Assembly: GCA_902805475.1 (NCBI GenBank)
Contig: CADCSX010000007.1
Span: forward strand, 558,001 to 622,000
Source: Entonaema liquescens
Taxonomy: Eukaryota; Ascomycota; Sordariomycetes; Xylariales; Xylariaceae
Direction of reading: 5' to 3'
Length of the DNA: 64,000 nt
Part shown: one piece after another, positions 33,966 through 45,435 of the stretch
Layout of the letters: each line of letters begins with the position of its first letter
Numbering within the stretch: position 1 is the first letter of the stretch
Notes under the pieces: generated by a model
What the model saw: only the letters and a program-made list of their open reading frames with translations
Database searches by the model: none
What the model was told of the DNA's origin: nothing
Program-made: the position numbers and the translations under genes

Positions 33966-34005
<40 letters not shown>

Positions 34006-34157
34006 TCGCTATCTTCTACGCCAAATACCTCCCGACTATCCCGTAAGACCTTTTGTAGCGCGAGTTGCCCGAGGGTAGAAGAAGCATCGCTCGAGTCCGC
34101 GGTGACTAGCGCCGCCGTTGCTGCGCAGCTAAGTATGAGGACGAACGGATGGCGCAT
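32926..34157 (-). CDS. Secreted PI-PLC-like phosphodiesterase (X-domain), frameshifted
   Basis: A phosphatidylinositol-specific phospholipase C-like hydrolase of the single X-domain type known from bacteria and secreted fungal proteins. MRHPFVLILSCAATAALVTA is a signal peptide. A 12-serine tract encoded by (TCA)12 follows, then the domain entry HPYANWMAKVTDD. The frame then breaks near 33911-33923: the opening frame stops at 33837, while the other frame carries the conserved IPGTHDAATW with the first catalytic His-Asp, then FFDLRFALDPLG, VFWHGGALVSARARL and a continuous C-terminus to TAG 32926. One base missing next to a CCC run (GGG at 33921-33923 on the + strand) would explain it. No suitable splice pair is present. 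About 410 residues if corrected. It is either a recent pseudogene or an assembly error. Confidence 0.75.
33967..34002. repeat. Trinucleotide repeat (GAT)12 coding for polyserine
   Basis: Twelve perfect GAT units on the + strand read as (TCA)12 on the gene strand and encode a 12-Ser linker between the N-terminal segment and the phosphodiesterase domain. The unit is frame-neutral, so length variation would be tolerated. Confidence 0.93.
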
Positions 34158-34859
34158 GTTAAAAGAATATGATCTGTGCCGTTTCGACGAACGTTGCTGG
34201 AATTTTCATGCACAAGCGGGTATCGAACTTAAATCTTCCCCTTAAGTTTTATCCAATTCACCACCTCGCGTTCAGACCGTTCGTAGAGCCGTCTGAACTC
34301 TTGTAACTAAGACCTAGACCTCCCCTTTTTATTGGGAATGAACTTTTATGTTGTAACCCTTTAAGATTTTGAGGCTGTGTTGTGTCCATCTTTAATGACG
34401 ACGGACGCCGTTCTTTACTTCGTTTTGTTGAGCACAGTCCCAATTCTGCCCACGCGCTCTGGATGGGTTATGTGATTGGTGGTGTCAGCACAACACCATT
34501 TATGAAGCACTTAATGACTATACGAATTATTGACAGCTACGTTAAAGAGAGGATAGTAGGGTTTAAAAGCCTCGCATTTTTTAAGCATATTGAATCGGTA
34601 TGCTATTAGACTACCTTTTATATTCAAGTTGCTATTGAAACCATTGATCTGGTCGCCTTGTAAACCGCACCTATGGAGCCTAGTCTGTACTCATGCCAGT
34701 CTGGCATGGACCGCAGAATAGCTGCCTCGAAACTATATTGGTAGCTCGTTCTTTTGGATGGGTTTCCACGGCGAGGGACATAACTGTCTCCAGGCATTCA
34801 TCCTGCGAGGGACCATCTTATTTCGAATTATAAAACCAAATGGAAGGCTGAGATGTTGC
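34158..34859. other. PI-PLC upstream region and GTR2 3' flank
   Basis: A 702-nt gap without a supported gene. The frame at 34382-34609 has no recognisable motif. The region presumably holds the phosphodiesterase promoter and the 3' UTR of GTR2. Confidence 0.5.
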
Positions 34860-36128
34860 TCATTTGGGCTTCGTAATCTCGAAGAACTCCTTTACACCCT
34901 GCACAACAACCTCAACATTCATATTGACAAGTGGCATCTTGTCGTAGCTGTCTTCCTTCATGATCGCAACTAGAGCGAGATATTTGTCGACTTCACGTAG
35001 TATTATGGGTTTATTCCCATCGCTCAGTACCATGCAACTTTCGGCACATCCCGAGGCTACCTGATCTTCTATTTTCTGGTTCCAGGGTGGTCCCTCCAGA
35101 GCTTCGCGGTATTTCTGAGTACGGGGCCAGCTTCCATATACTTCTGTAACGTCTATTATGACGTCGATATAATCGGAACAGATCTCGTAGCTCGCCATAT
35201 CTGCGGGCTCGCTGTCGGTTGCAATATATATCTTGGACAAGACATCAAATAAATAGGCTTTTTCGAAGCGACAGGTGCGACAAAGGTTAGTAAGCATCGC
35301 CTCGAGTATACCAAGTCGGGGAATAAGCTTCTGAATAACCTTGCTGAACGCTTCGAAAATGCTATGGTTATATATGCTAGTTAAGTGAAAAGTAACTGGC
35401 GCGTTCTCGAACCCGTGATCGCAGAGTTCGTCTTGGATTCGGATAGTGATGTCTCGTTGGATATCCAACTTATAGTCATCTGATAAGCCGTCTACTTTGT
35501 GAATGAACACTTCGATTTTGATGTTTGGATACGTTCGTTGAAGGTTTAGTATAGTCACGTTCAAGCGTGCTACTGCCTCTAGGTAGTCATCCTGGGCGTC
35601 TATGACCCAAATCAAGGCGCCTATCTCGCCAAACATAGCATCGATGTCGAATGTTGGGTTATCAAAGATGTCGATCTGGCCTGGAAAATCCCACACTTGG
35701 AAATCCATGAAAGATCTATGGGGCTGTGTTAGAAAATAGATCACGTATCTAGCAAGCAAATTCTTACGGCATAGTGTCCTTTTGGATGCGTGCAGTGGAC
35801 TCCAGAAATAAAGTCTCGCTCGGGGGTAATTTGTGAAATACCACACTCGATATCGACGATTTACCACTCCTAAGGCGGGATCAGCCTGGTTTTCCCACAT
35901 TGGATACTCGATGGCCTACCTTCTCTGCCCCATCAGGAGCAACCTAGGTTTCCCTTTCGATGACAGATCCGGGGGCTGATCGGACACCCTCGATCCGTTT
36001 TTCCGTAGTCTCTGGTCCTGTTCATAAACACGTGTTAGAGCCTGCTGCGCACTGGACGGTGTCCCATATAGTTGTTCCCCGGCATCATCGGGACCGAACG
36101 GGTCCAAACCACGAAGCCGAGAAGACAT
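34860..36128 (-). CDS. GTR2: Gtr2 (RagC/D-type) GTPase
   Basis: Rag-family GTPase that pairs with Gtr1 on the vacuole/lysosome surface and signals amino-acid sufficiency to TORC1. Exons on the minus strand are 36128-35920, 35869-35768 and 35715-34860, with introns of 50 and 52 nt; the second ends CCCCATAG. The product is 388 residues. The P-loop is GQRRSGKSS (67-75). A conserved FLESTARIQKDTM segment follows, then MDFQVWDFPGQ with the WDFPGQ switch II, and IHKVDGLSDDYK, which is the Rag-type nucleotide-specificity motif (HKVD). The Rag roadblock-like C-terminal domain has CRTCRFEKAYLFDVLSKIYIATDS, which supports RagC/D over RagA/B. The long polar N-terminus is fungal-typical. The frame is intact. 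Confidence 0.95.
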
Positions 36129-36549
36129 AACGTAGAACGAAAAAAATTTTCAAAGAGGAGCGAAGAGGTATGGAATGACGCTTCTGAGCGGACAATAACG
36201 GTTTGGATACATTAAGGACAGAGTTGGTTGGAGTAGGCGCGCTCCTCGTACGGGCGTAGTATTTTCCTAAGTACATCTCTGCTGAATCGTACGAAGAGAA
36301 CAGCTATCACTAGTGAATCTCAAAATCCGAACGGCCAGATGCTCATTTCTCGCCGTTTGTAAATGTGTTTAAAGGTGACATGCGAGCCAATCTGCAAACG
36401 AGTGTACCGAGTCCAAGGGGATGGGAACGCGAGGTCGTAATGGTAAAAAACAGCAACGGCTGGGTGGCTGCATATAGGCAGCTTCGACCAGGGGATACGT
36501 CAAATTTCATAACGGGAAAAGGGTCACGGACCCGGAAGGTTCAGCTCGA
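36129..36549. other. GTR2 upstream region
   Basis: A 421-nt gap between the GTR2 start and the stop of the unresolved candidate gene. A plus-strand frame at 36365-36574 is open but has no recognisable motif and overlaps the minus-strand candidate. The region should hold the GTR2 promoter. Confidence 0.45.
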
Positions 36550-37360
36550 TCAAAACAGGGCATATCGCTCCTGATAATCTATAAAGAGGGAGATGATTTC
36601 ATTGCTGATCTCACCGTGGTACAAATTAAACACCTCGGGGATTCCGCTCAGAGAGCTCGGATAAGTGGTAATCTGGTCATAGGTAATAATCTCCCCGTCC
36701 GCGAATCCGGCTCTATACCTGACGTCTGCCTAACGACAACAAAAATAACAATAGCGGTAATATATATATAGAGACGGGTATGACCACTGCACATTATGAC
36801 TGCGTGTCAGAGGCGTCATGGTAAGAAGAGAGGAGGAAAATTGAGAATAATGGCAGAGGGTGTATCTGACTGGTTACGAGCACCGGTCGTTGGATCAATG
36901 ACCTTGTTCATTGAATTGTCGGCGATGATACGCGGCGGTGTTCCTGTGCCACTAGGCAATACCAGCTCGGATGGTGTTTTAATTCGTAAGCAAGGAAATA
37001 GCCAGGAAAAGGTTGAAGAAAAGAAAAGACAATGTCTCACCTCCATGATGAGAGAGCGAAACTAGGTAAGATACCGGGATCTAAGCTGTTACGCTGGATA
37101 GTGGAACGCACGGTAACCCTAACCTCCCCTCTCCCCCGGCGACATGGACGAGATGTAGAAAGAGATGACCGTGCGTACTGACGGCAAGCGGATTGTCCGC
37201 TTGGAGTTTTCTCTAGCCTATGGTATGAGAGACTCTGAGTCAGCTTCTATATAGCGGCGAATAGACTCGCTTAGTTATTAAATCAACGTAAACTAACAGG
37301 TTGGCACGGGCTTACTCACCTTAACAGTTGTACCGCCAATGATGACTTTACGTAGTACTG
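36550..37360 (-). CDS. Unresolved multi-exon gene candidate, unknown function
   Basis: The family is not recognised and the gene model is incomplete. Three stretches look coding. (a) About 37360-37321: ESVLRKVIIGGTTVK, ending at a canonical GTGAGT donor. (b) About 37217-37120, after an ATAG acceptor: ARENSKRTIRLPSVRTVISF followed by YISSMSPGER. (c) 36732-36550, after a TCGTTAG acceptor: DVRYRAGFADGEIITYDQIT, PEVFNLYHGEISNEIISLF, ending at TGA. Between b and c, frames with ELVLPSGTGTPPRIIADNS are open, but the joins do not all agree in phase. A G-run at about 37121-37140 is a possible indel site. No start codon is fixed; an upstream frame lacks an ATG. Plus-strand frames over the same DNA are also open, so orientation is likely but not proven. 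It could be a pseudogene. Confidence 0.3.
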
Positions 37361-38373
37361 ACTCCTTGCTGGCTCTTTACTGGTTGCAATAAATAGCGAC
37401 GAGAATGAATAGGCAACACGGTTGTGCACAGCGTCGGGGCACGATGTTTCGGTAGAGCGGGAGATGCCAGGCTTGATTTATTCAGCTGTCTCTGTTGTGC
37501 CGACGTCGACGGCTTTGGATGGAATAGCTGCAATTTCGAAACGAATTGAACTTATTGGATGCTCTTTCGCGTCAAATTAACATTAACTAATAAATCCTTG
37601 GGTGTCATAAAAAAACTCATTGATGCAGATGTAAGCAAATCCTGCCACGCTCAATATACGAGACTCGGGTATAGTCTTATTGCGCTCTAGGCGGGAATAA
37701 TAGTATCGAATGTGAGGGACAGACAAATAAAGCACAAAGTGGAGTGAAGAGAGGACGGGCAAGAAGTTACTATCAGCTGGCAAATTTATCTTGACAGCTA
37801 CCAGCTGACCGGACCCTTGAGATCGCAGCTGGCAAGGAAGCAACGATAGCCCACCAAACCTTAAGTAAGCTAGGTATTTTTCATCTTCATTTTATTCTCG
37901 TCAGCGACACACTCACTTCTACTCTTCCTCTCACCATCCAAACATACACACATCACAAACGGGCCCTAATAAAATAAGAATTTGGTAATCCTTTTTGATG
38001 ACGTTTGGTAAAATTAATTTATTCGGTAAGTAGGTATGTTTTCCTGCGGGATATGCTCGTTAGACTATCAACCATCGACCCCTAGGTATTAGCTTATCAT
38101 GACTTGCTTCTTTATAAATCATACACCGGTCGCAATTCGTCACGCGAGCATACGACATAGCAATAATAATATCACGTCCCACGGAATGGTACGCTTGCTC
38201 TTCCCTCCTAAACTCCGGTGCAACGCTTCCACCAAGCGATGCGATGCAATGTACGCCGGTCCGTATTGGATATCGTCACATTGTGAAAGTTGCAGTGCAA
38301 CTAGAATATTCACATCTCAACCAAAAGGGTTGGTGTCACACAGCAGTGATCAGCGGATGTGACTGTTACTCCG
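37361..38373. other. Intergenic region, no supported gene
   Basis: It lies between the unresolved candidate and the MIF-domain gene. Short frames at 37348-37533, 37583-37843 and 38099-38362 have no motif or splice context that I can defend. An upstream exon of the unresolved gene may hide at about 37400-37620. Confidence 0.4.
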
Positions 38374-39488
38374 TTACACCGTTGTTTTCCCACTAAACAG
38401 ACTAAATCTCAGACTTTTGCGACGTGGCGCTGTCTTGATCGGCTTTTGCTCGATTAAGTCGCCCAATTTATCATCCTCAGGCGGTGTAGGAGGCACCTCT
38501 GGAATGGTTGTTATGGGAGTAGTCTCATCTGAGGTACTCGGCGGTGGCGTAGGAACCCTCGCAAGATCAGTCATTGAGGCCGACCTGAAGCCCCCAAAAG
38601 ACTACAAATATATTAGTTATCGACGCTTTAAGCCGACCCTAAGTTCCGTAACCAAGAGGGAAAGAAGAGGATACCTTCACACCAATCCTCCGATTTGACT
38701 TGGCACTTTTCCTAGTCTCGGCGGTCTTGTCATCAGCCATGGCATTGCCGGATTCGTTTATTTCAGCAGCGATTGTCTTGCCCCCAATAGCAACATTCTC
38801 CTCGGGGGTGGCGACGAAGCGCACATAGCCCCTCGACGCCATGACACCTAGTGTCTCTTGAATATGTTTTTGGATGAGCGCCGCATTTCTCTTATTTGTG
38901 GTAGGCTGAACTAAACTCGGAAGTGCGTGAATAGTTAAAGTGTACGCTGGTTCGAAAGAACCCCCAAACATCATGCAGCAGCCGTGGTTCAAATTGATGA
39001 CGATCGAAGATATTGGCCGCTGATACCTGTTGGACAGGTTGTATGAGAGATCGGTTATAAAAGAGAATTCGTCCTTGATCTATGAGTCTGCATCAGTCGG
39101 TCATGTTCATAGAAGAGTAGGCACAAGAACTCACGATGACATTTGTCCTTAGGTCTGCCATCACAATAGCTTCATTCTGTATTCGAGCCTTGACCGGATC
39201 GGGATCCCTATTGGCTGCTGCAAATTCACTTTCAAAGTAGGCGCTTCGTTTTTTGCTGAGCTCTGGATGTACTTGCGATCTGCGACTACCGATTGGATCG
39301 CCTGGTGGGGGCCGATCAATATTGCGCATCATCTTGTTACCTTCAACGATGTGTGTTCTCGAAGAACGTGAAGAATGGGGTTTTCGCTGCGTAGAAGAGG
39401 CATTGGGAACAGCTGAAGAATAATTATTACCCGTAGAGGGCGGGTTTATACGAGGCAACCTAGCTGGCAAAGAATCTGGTCGAACCAT
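38374..39488 (-). CDS. MIF-domain (tautomerase-superfamily) protein with disordered extensions
   Basis: A fungal protein with a macrophage migration inhibitory factor fold. Exons on the minus strand are 39488-39135, 39079-38675 and 38601-38374 (GTGAGT and GTATCC donors, all phase 0), giving 328 residues. The first ~105 residues are polar and Arg/Ser/Pro-rich. The MIF domain then runs from about 110 to 230: ADLRTNVI, NRYQRPISSIVINLNHGCCM, the hallmark FGGSFEPAYTLTIHALPSL, and LIQKHIQETLGVMASRGYVR. The tail is polar with TPPPSTSDETTPI and PPTPPEDD, and ends in SLRFSLFSGK. MIF tautomerases need an N-terminal Pro1; here the position aligns with V109 in mid-chain, so tautomerase activity is unlikely. 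The role is unknown. Confidence 0.85.
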
Positions 39489-41255
39489 TGTTGCACAAGC
39501 GTTGGAGTATTCAAATAGCGCACATAAGTCTTGTCAAGTCTTGTCAGATCTTGTCTTGCGTATTGCCAAGTGCGGTGCCTTATAGGTGAATCCGGACCAC
39601 CTAGTTGGGATAGTGTCCTGTCAGCTTGTAGGGCAGATTGTCTTGCATCGATCTAGCGCAGGGTGGATATTCGTATTGGACGCTGAGCTGTACAAGGCGT
39701 GGGGATGGTTCTCCCTGTTTGGGGAAGGGGATACCGATCTGGGCCTTATCTTTTTTCCCTCTCGTAAGTAGACCGTAAGCGTTGGAGCGTTGGAGTATTG
39801 AGATATAGTATGATAAAAAAAAAAAAACGGGTGGGTGGCTTCCAACTAGCTTAGCTCTCCTATTTTTATCATAAGTTGGTGTGGTAGATACCTTAAAAGA
39901 GTTGAGGTTCCTGGGTTAGTTCAAGTTGGTTCGGCCGAATTGAAGGTCCAGTGGCACACAAGAGGACTGGGAACTCCGACGGAGTAATGGTGATGGAAGG
40001 GGAACAACGTGGAATAACCTAATAGAGGTTGTTTGCAAACACTTAGTAGAATATCTAAAAAAGTTACTTAAGGGAAGGTTACCCAAAAGCGACATGAGTT
40101 AAAGGCAGGCTGTCGTCAGGATGCATGAGGCAGGTACCGGGTGGTCGAATGGGCAGTAGCACCTCCCTCCTACTTTGCACTAACATTGCTTACCTACATT
40201 CAATATTCTACCTGTATTACCTAGAAATATGTACGTTCATATATCTCATAATGTCATTAATACATAAAATGTACCTAGGTAGGTAGTATTTTTTTCAAAG
40301 TTATTATACCCCAAGTAGGTACCTTCTCATTTTATTCATAGACAGTCGGCCCTTATATTCTTATCTTATTCTTCTTCTTTTTCAATCTCAATCTTTGAAA
40401 TTCCACTTATTACTATCGCGATGTGTTCATCTGAGCTCTTATCAGACCATTGTAACACGGTGCACACGACAGGCTGGATCTAGGTAGGACATGGAAAGCT
40501 CCAATCGACGCCAATGGGAACACAGCATCTCCCCGTGCGACCCTGCTACCCGTTCTGGTCGCTTGCATCCGCTTATCCATTGATGATAGCAATTAGGAAA
40601 GCGACATTGCATTCTGCGGGTGGGAGGATTCCTTGGTGGAAGCTTAGAGATTAATACGATCCATACCTTCGAATCCCACGGGCCGCCACTCTCTCTTAGT
40701 ATCACTGATTTCTCGCTATTATATTAGGATGACGATGTCTATCTATATAAGTTGAGGGTTGGGTCATCTATAGTTGGAGTCTTATCGCAAACAAACACGT
40801 TGCAGGGCTAGAGCCGCAGCTTTCCGCCCACATGATAACCGTATTAATCTATCGCTTGCATATCCGAGACCCTTTTTGTCACCTTATTCAAGTGGCAGCG
40901 GTCAAACCCGAATTAATTCTTATCGTGGGCTACCGAGAACCGAGATATCACACCAATCAGTCTACCCCCCGATATATAAAGAAAAGCGACCTAGAACGTC
41001 AACCCGCAGCATCGATTTAGATAATCTTTATTGCATCGCCACTTCTCGAGGATGACCTATTACAGCTGTTATACAGATTGCTCCCATAGCCTCTTGCACT
41101 TGTAGCTTCGTAAGCTATCTTCCTTGCGCACCTTATCTATCATCAGGACCGGGCTCCGACAACTATGCATGGGTCATCGCCATGTTGCAGGACATTAGCC
41201 CACGGTTATGTGCAGCTCGAGTGCCAGCCATGTCCACTTCTTGCCTGATAGCGTC
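39489..41255. other. Gene-free region, 1.8 kb
   Basis: Upstream of the MIF gene and downstream of the four-TM gene. It holds a 12-nt A tract (39815-39826) and several short frames (such as 40774-41055) without recognisable content. I see no RNA gene or mobile element. Confidence 0.5.
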
Positions 41256-41997
41256 TCACGCTGATGGTACAGGACTACCGGCCTTGTGAGACGGGATGAA
41301 ACCAAGTCCCTTCCTTTCCAAAATCGACTGGTAGCCAGCCACGGTAAAAACAATCAACTCGACGGGAACTAATATAACAGATAGGTACAGGGCTGCCCGG
41401 CTTTCGTTGCATAGCGTGCCAAAGTGCGGCTTCGCGCCCATGCTCGCAAATCCCCACTGGCAGCTCCAGCTCTGTAGCGTATCATTTGTGGCTGATGCAT
41501 TTACGGCGTAGAAGAAAATCATGCTGATCATGACAGCCGTAAAGCCAACAAAAGGTGCAGCAAAAGTGAGAGACGTGTGAACCAAGGTCTGATTGCGTAG
41601 CTTGAAGACTGTTAATACGGACCCGATTTTACGATAAAAAGGGATCTACTAATGAAATCGCACTTACCACCTTAACTTTGCTGGATATGAGGGATATAAT
41701 ATTGGCAATCACCACAATGGTGCTGCCAACGACGAGAGCTACCGTAGGTCTGAGATCGAAGTGATCGGGCCATAACGGTAAGTGAAAATCGCCCGGGAGA
41801 TGAGTAGCATTATAAACAGCCAGGGTATCGGCAGCAGTTCCGAGGATAGTCAGACCGCAGAGAAGGGCAAATCCAATGAGACCGATCCGAGCACTATCAA
41901 TTAGACGAAGTTTCTTCACATGACTCTGGTACTGGCGATCTTGAGGATCCACGTCCGAGTAGGGCGTGGGGATGCGGCCCTTGTTGTCGAAAGACAT
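41256..41997 (-). CDS. Four-transmembrane-segment membrane protein, unknown function
   Basis: Exon 1 is 41997-41668, ending at GTAAGT. Exon 2 most likely starts at 41600 (acceptor TTCAAG) and runs to the stop at 41256, giving 224 residues; a downstream acceptor at 41588 would shorten it by four residues. Four hydrophobic helices are visible: ARIGLIGFALLCGLTILGTA, TVALVVGSTIVVIANIISLI, FVGFTAVMISMIFFYAVNA and LYLSVILVPVELIVFTVAGY. The N-terminus is cytosolic-like and polar. Two cysteines in the last loop (QSWSCQWG, FGTLCNES) could form a disulphide, and there are N-glycosylation-type sites (YNATHL, VNASAT). The MARVEL-like topology is common in fungal membrane proteins, but I cannot name the family. 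Confidence 0.75.
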
Positions 41998-44205
41998 GGT
42001 GACGATAGCAAGAGAGTGGGAGAGAGCGAGAAAAGTATAGGCGATTATCCGGTTTCAACCTTCGCAGAATGTTGACTATGGAATTAGGAGAAATAGAATC
42101 AAACGAAGAGAAGGAAGATATATCAAAGGAAAGAAGCAACCAAAAAAGGAAATGAATAGTCCGAAGACGAGCAACTTCAATAAGATGTCGAAAAGAGACG
42201 ACTTAACAAACCTGACAGAAAGGCGAAATGCGACGAATATGAATGAATATACGCCTTCAGCTATGCGACTATAATCTTGAAGCCATCCCGTCTAGATCTA
42301 GTCTCGTGGACCCTCTGAGCGCTTGCGGCATGCGAAATGCTAAGGATAGTACCCCGGGTGATACCTTCGTACATATCTAGGCCTGCTCGCGAGATTAATC
42401 GTGGAGGGCGATGCGCTCGCACACCCGTTAGACGCGTGTGATTGACCTGAAGAAAGGCACCTTAGGTTCAGGTCATCGTAGATTGGCCCAGAGACACCCA
42501 AATTTAGACCTGAGCGGGCGCTTACAAGCTCGGGGAAGTGGAGGTCCGGCACCGTTGTAGCCAATCAGGGGGACCGGCGCCAATGTATATCACCGTTCGC
42601 TACCACCCCGGGAATTCACCCCCTGCGAAGGGTTCTTTCGATTAAGAAGCGGATTGGCTGGAAGGTATTAACTATCTTTAAGTGCTGCGCTTAGGGGTAA
42701 TTATCTGCTCTCGAGATGGCCGGGCGGCGAGCCGGGTCAATGCATGACATTCGGAGGGAATGCTGCGGGGATAAGGGGCTCGCGTGCTCGGAAGGATCTA
42801 TTGACTTCTGTGCCGTCGTCCTGCTTCCTTTATAGTACCGCCGATAGGATATCCGCGTTAATGTCCTCGACGTAGTTTGATGAACAGGTATGGGGCGACT
42901 TAGAATCTAGATATTGTTAGGTTAACTAGTCTCTTATTCCTGATCCTGTTAAGATCATTCTAAAGCAGACCGGTAACCCAGTTTGCTTTAGTGAGCTGCG
43001 ACGTAGGCCAACTAGATTCTGCAACATTATATATAAGGCGGCGCGCCACAGCGTTTCGCAGTGGCTCGCTGGATTAAAATACCGACCTATTAAGACATAC
43101 TATCTAGAAGTCGATTGCTTGTAGCAAACTGTTATCGCAAACCCCGACGTTTAGGCCTACTATGTAGACCCGTAGATTACCTAAAATAGGAACCTACTAA
43201 TCGCAGTTATAACACCAATCATCCATTGGGTTTGCCCTGCGCATTAGGGATCCGAGCCGGTTTTAGAGGGTTCATTCGTAATGAGCCAAGTGATATCGAT
43301 CTATCGCAGGGATATATTCAAAGGACTGGGTTGCTAAGTTTATCTACTATCTGATGATATCATTTTGATAGTTGCTATGCTATATATGAGATGGTTTTAT
43401 TTTAAGCATATAGGGCTTTGATATGTTAACTATAGGCTCTTTGGATGGAGGCATTTGGAAACCTATGACTTCTATGGTGTCTTAACATTGTCATATGGCG
43501 CTTTCTTGCGAGATGCATGTGTTTCAATTTGACTCTTTTTTCTATAACAATGGTTACCGAGATCTTGTACGCCTGAGTGTTTAAGATACCTCATTGCCTA
43601 TAAGGAAGAGGGTCGGGTTTGTCTTCCCTGTTTAAGATAAACTTCGAAGTGCCGCACATATCCAAACCGTCGGGTCTGGTGGATCCTTCTAGTCCCACTA
43701 AATTCTGTAAATCCTTGGCGACGTGTATATGAGAAAGACTTCAACTACCTGTTACGAGGAAGATCTAGCTATTTAGGCTTTTAATGTCCGGAAAGGAAAC
43801 ATTTAATATGGGAGTTTAACGCCTAATAATTATAGGGAAACTATAGAAGTTGGATTGTGTCTTTTACAATCTGCAATGTGTTGTGTTATTCTTTTTAGTA
43901 AAGTCGCCTGCTAACCTGAGCGTTTTGTAGCCTCAATTATGTTAGAAGGACGTAGGATTATTGACTTTACTGATACCTTATATCTCTTTGCCGGACATGA
44001 CGTGTAAGAGACTGAGTCGTACATTATGAATCAGGCAGCTGCATAACATATAAGAAGTCTCTTATGTCGTTTGTCTTGAAGAGAACCTTTCAGCTTATAT
44101 ACTTCTATCGCTTACTCGACTCAACTTCCATATTTACTATCACCTTAGAATATTCATCCATTGGCAAACCATGAAATAATATCTCCTATGAGATACCGGG
44201 TCCCG
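41998..44205. other. Gene-free region, 2.2 kb
   Basis: Divergent upstream region of the four-TM gene and the 2EXR gene. Frames are short, and the one at 42340-42564 has no ATG start. AT-rich patches occur at about 43370-43420. No transposon termini, RNA gene or conserved coding piece was recognised. Confidence 0.5.
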
Positions 44206-45087
44206 ATGGTTACTCCTGACGTGAAGCCAACAACTGGAGACAATCTCCTAGTCTTCGTGAGTCTTGAAGATGGTCAAGTATAAGTGGATGTTAATAAACT
44301 CTAGCACCGTTTTGTCGAGCTTCCCACCGAAGTGCGGTTCATGATATGGGAATATAGCTTACCAGAACCACGTATGTTAAATATCCAGCCTAAGTTTCCG
44401 ACGCCTCCCGAATGCCAGTCGACTCTAATCGTTACTGTAAATCCGTACGGCCCATGCGTGTGTAGTACTCCCGCCAACATGCATGTATGTAGAGAATCGC
44501 GGCAAGAGGCTATGAAACGATATAGACTGCTGCTTGGTATTCAAGGGTATATTGACCCCTTAAGAGACACGCTTTATTTTGGGAAAAAAATCGCATGTTG
44601 GTACGGATATCCTGGAGACTGGTTCGGTGCTTTCATCTCTCAAGTTTGCTCGGAAGATCTAGCCTGCGTCCGTCAAATCGCCATCAGCGACGAAGTGCTT
44701 CTAAGATATTTATCCTATTTCCATAGCGTAAGTGTCGTAATGACGGTCGAGAAAATAATGCAACATATCAAACAGCACTTGAGAAGGCTGGAACGGCTAG
44801 CCTTTATCTGCACTAGAAGAGGAATTCTCTGTAGACGTCCTCTATGTTATCGGAACGGATCCTTCCATATCCAAGTACTCCAGAGACCAGAAGTAGCTCC
44901 AGAATATACTGATCTGGCGACGCGTTTTAAACTACCTGATCCCGCAAGACAGGTAACCGATATGATTCATGCAGCTATTCATAGGTGTTCAAGTCTCTGT
45001 AATGAACACACAAGCCTTGGGGGTGACATAAGTTGTTGGACATCAGTGTTTGGTATTAATGCCGATCATATGAGGCTGTTGTGTTAA
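44206..45087 (+). CDS. 2EXR-domain protein (fungal F-box-like family)
   Basis: Exons are 44206-44256 and 44305-45087, with a 48-nt intron (GTGAGT donor, CTCTAG acceptor), giving 277 residues. The intron interrupts the diagnostic N-terminal motif. The spliced product reads LLVFHRFVELPTEVRFMIWE, the F-x-x-LP-x-E-(V/I)-R-x-x-IW pattern of the fungal 2EXR domain, followed by YSLPEPRML and MHVCRESRQEAMKRYRLL. An in-frame ATG six codons upstream (44188) is an alternative start. 2EXR proteins are lineage-expanded in filamentous ascomycetes, and their function is mostly unknown. Gene-poor DNA on the 5' side and its isolation fit an accessory gene. The frame is intact. Confidence 0.8.
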
Positions 45088-45435
45088 TAAATGAGAGTAC
45101 CTATTATTACTACGTGAGAATGAGATGTATGAATTAGCTGCTAATTTACATAATTCTCGGGATTTGAGGAAAACTGGTTGTAAAATAATGTTGTACCAAC
45201 CTTAGAAGCGCGGAAAATCATCGGTCCCCAGTATTGTTAACCAGCCAATCATAGTCTACTCTACCGGCAGCTAACCTTAAATTTTATCGTTGGAGCTTAA
45301 CCAATGACGGACCCCACCGAAATTCTTGTGCAGTAAACCTTCGCCAGTAAAGTTAAGAGTAAGTCGGTATAAGTCGTTGACCATTTTCATTTTCGCCGTA
45401 AATACCAACTACTACGGTACCGTATCTCACACATC
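45088..45435. other. Short intergenic region upstream of RPC19
   Basis: A 348-nt gap holding the 3' end of the 2EXR transcript and the RPC19 promoter. Nothing else was seen. Confidence 0.5.

Noticed and set aside
33190..34245. 351-codon plus-strand frame
   Set aside because: Antisense to the PI-PLC-like gene; its sequence is low-complexity Arg/Pro/His text and a poly-Asp from the (GAT)n repeat.
36796..37065. 89-codon plus-strand frame over the unresolved gene
   Set aside because: Overlaps minus-strand pieces with better splice context; no recognisable domain. It is kept in mind as the reason orientation is not fully certain.
42340..42564. 74-codon minus-strand frame
   Set aside because: It begins with TTG rather than ATG and has no motif or plausible exon partners.
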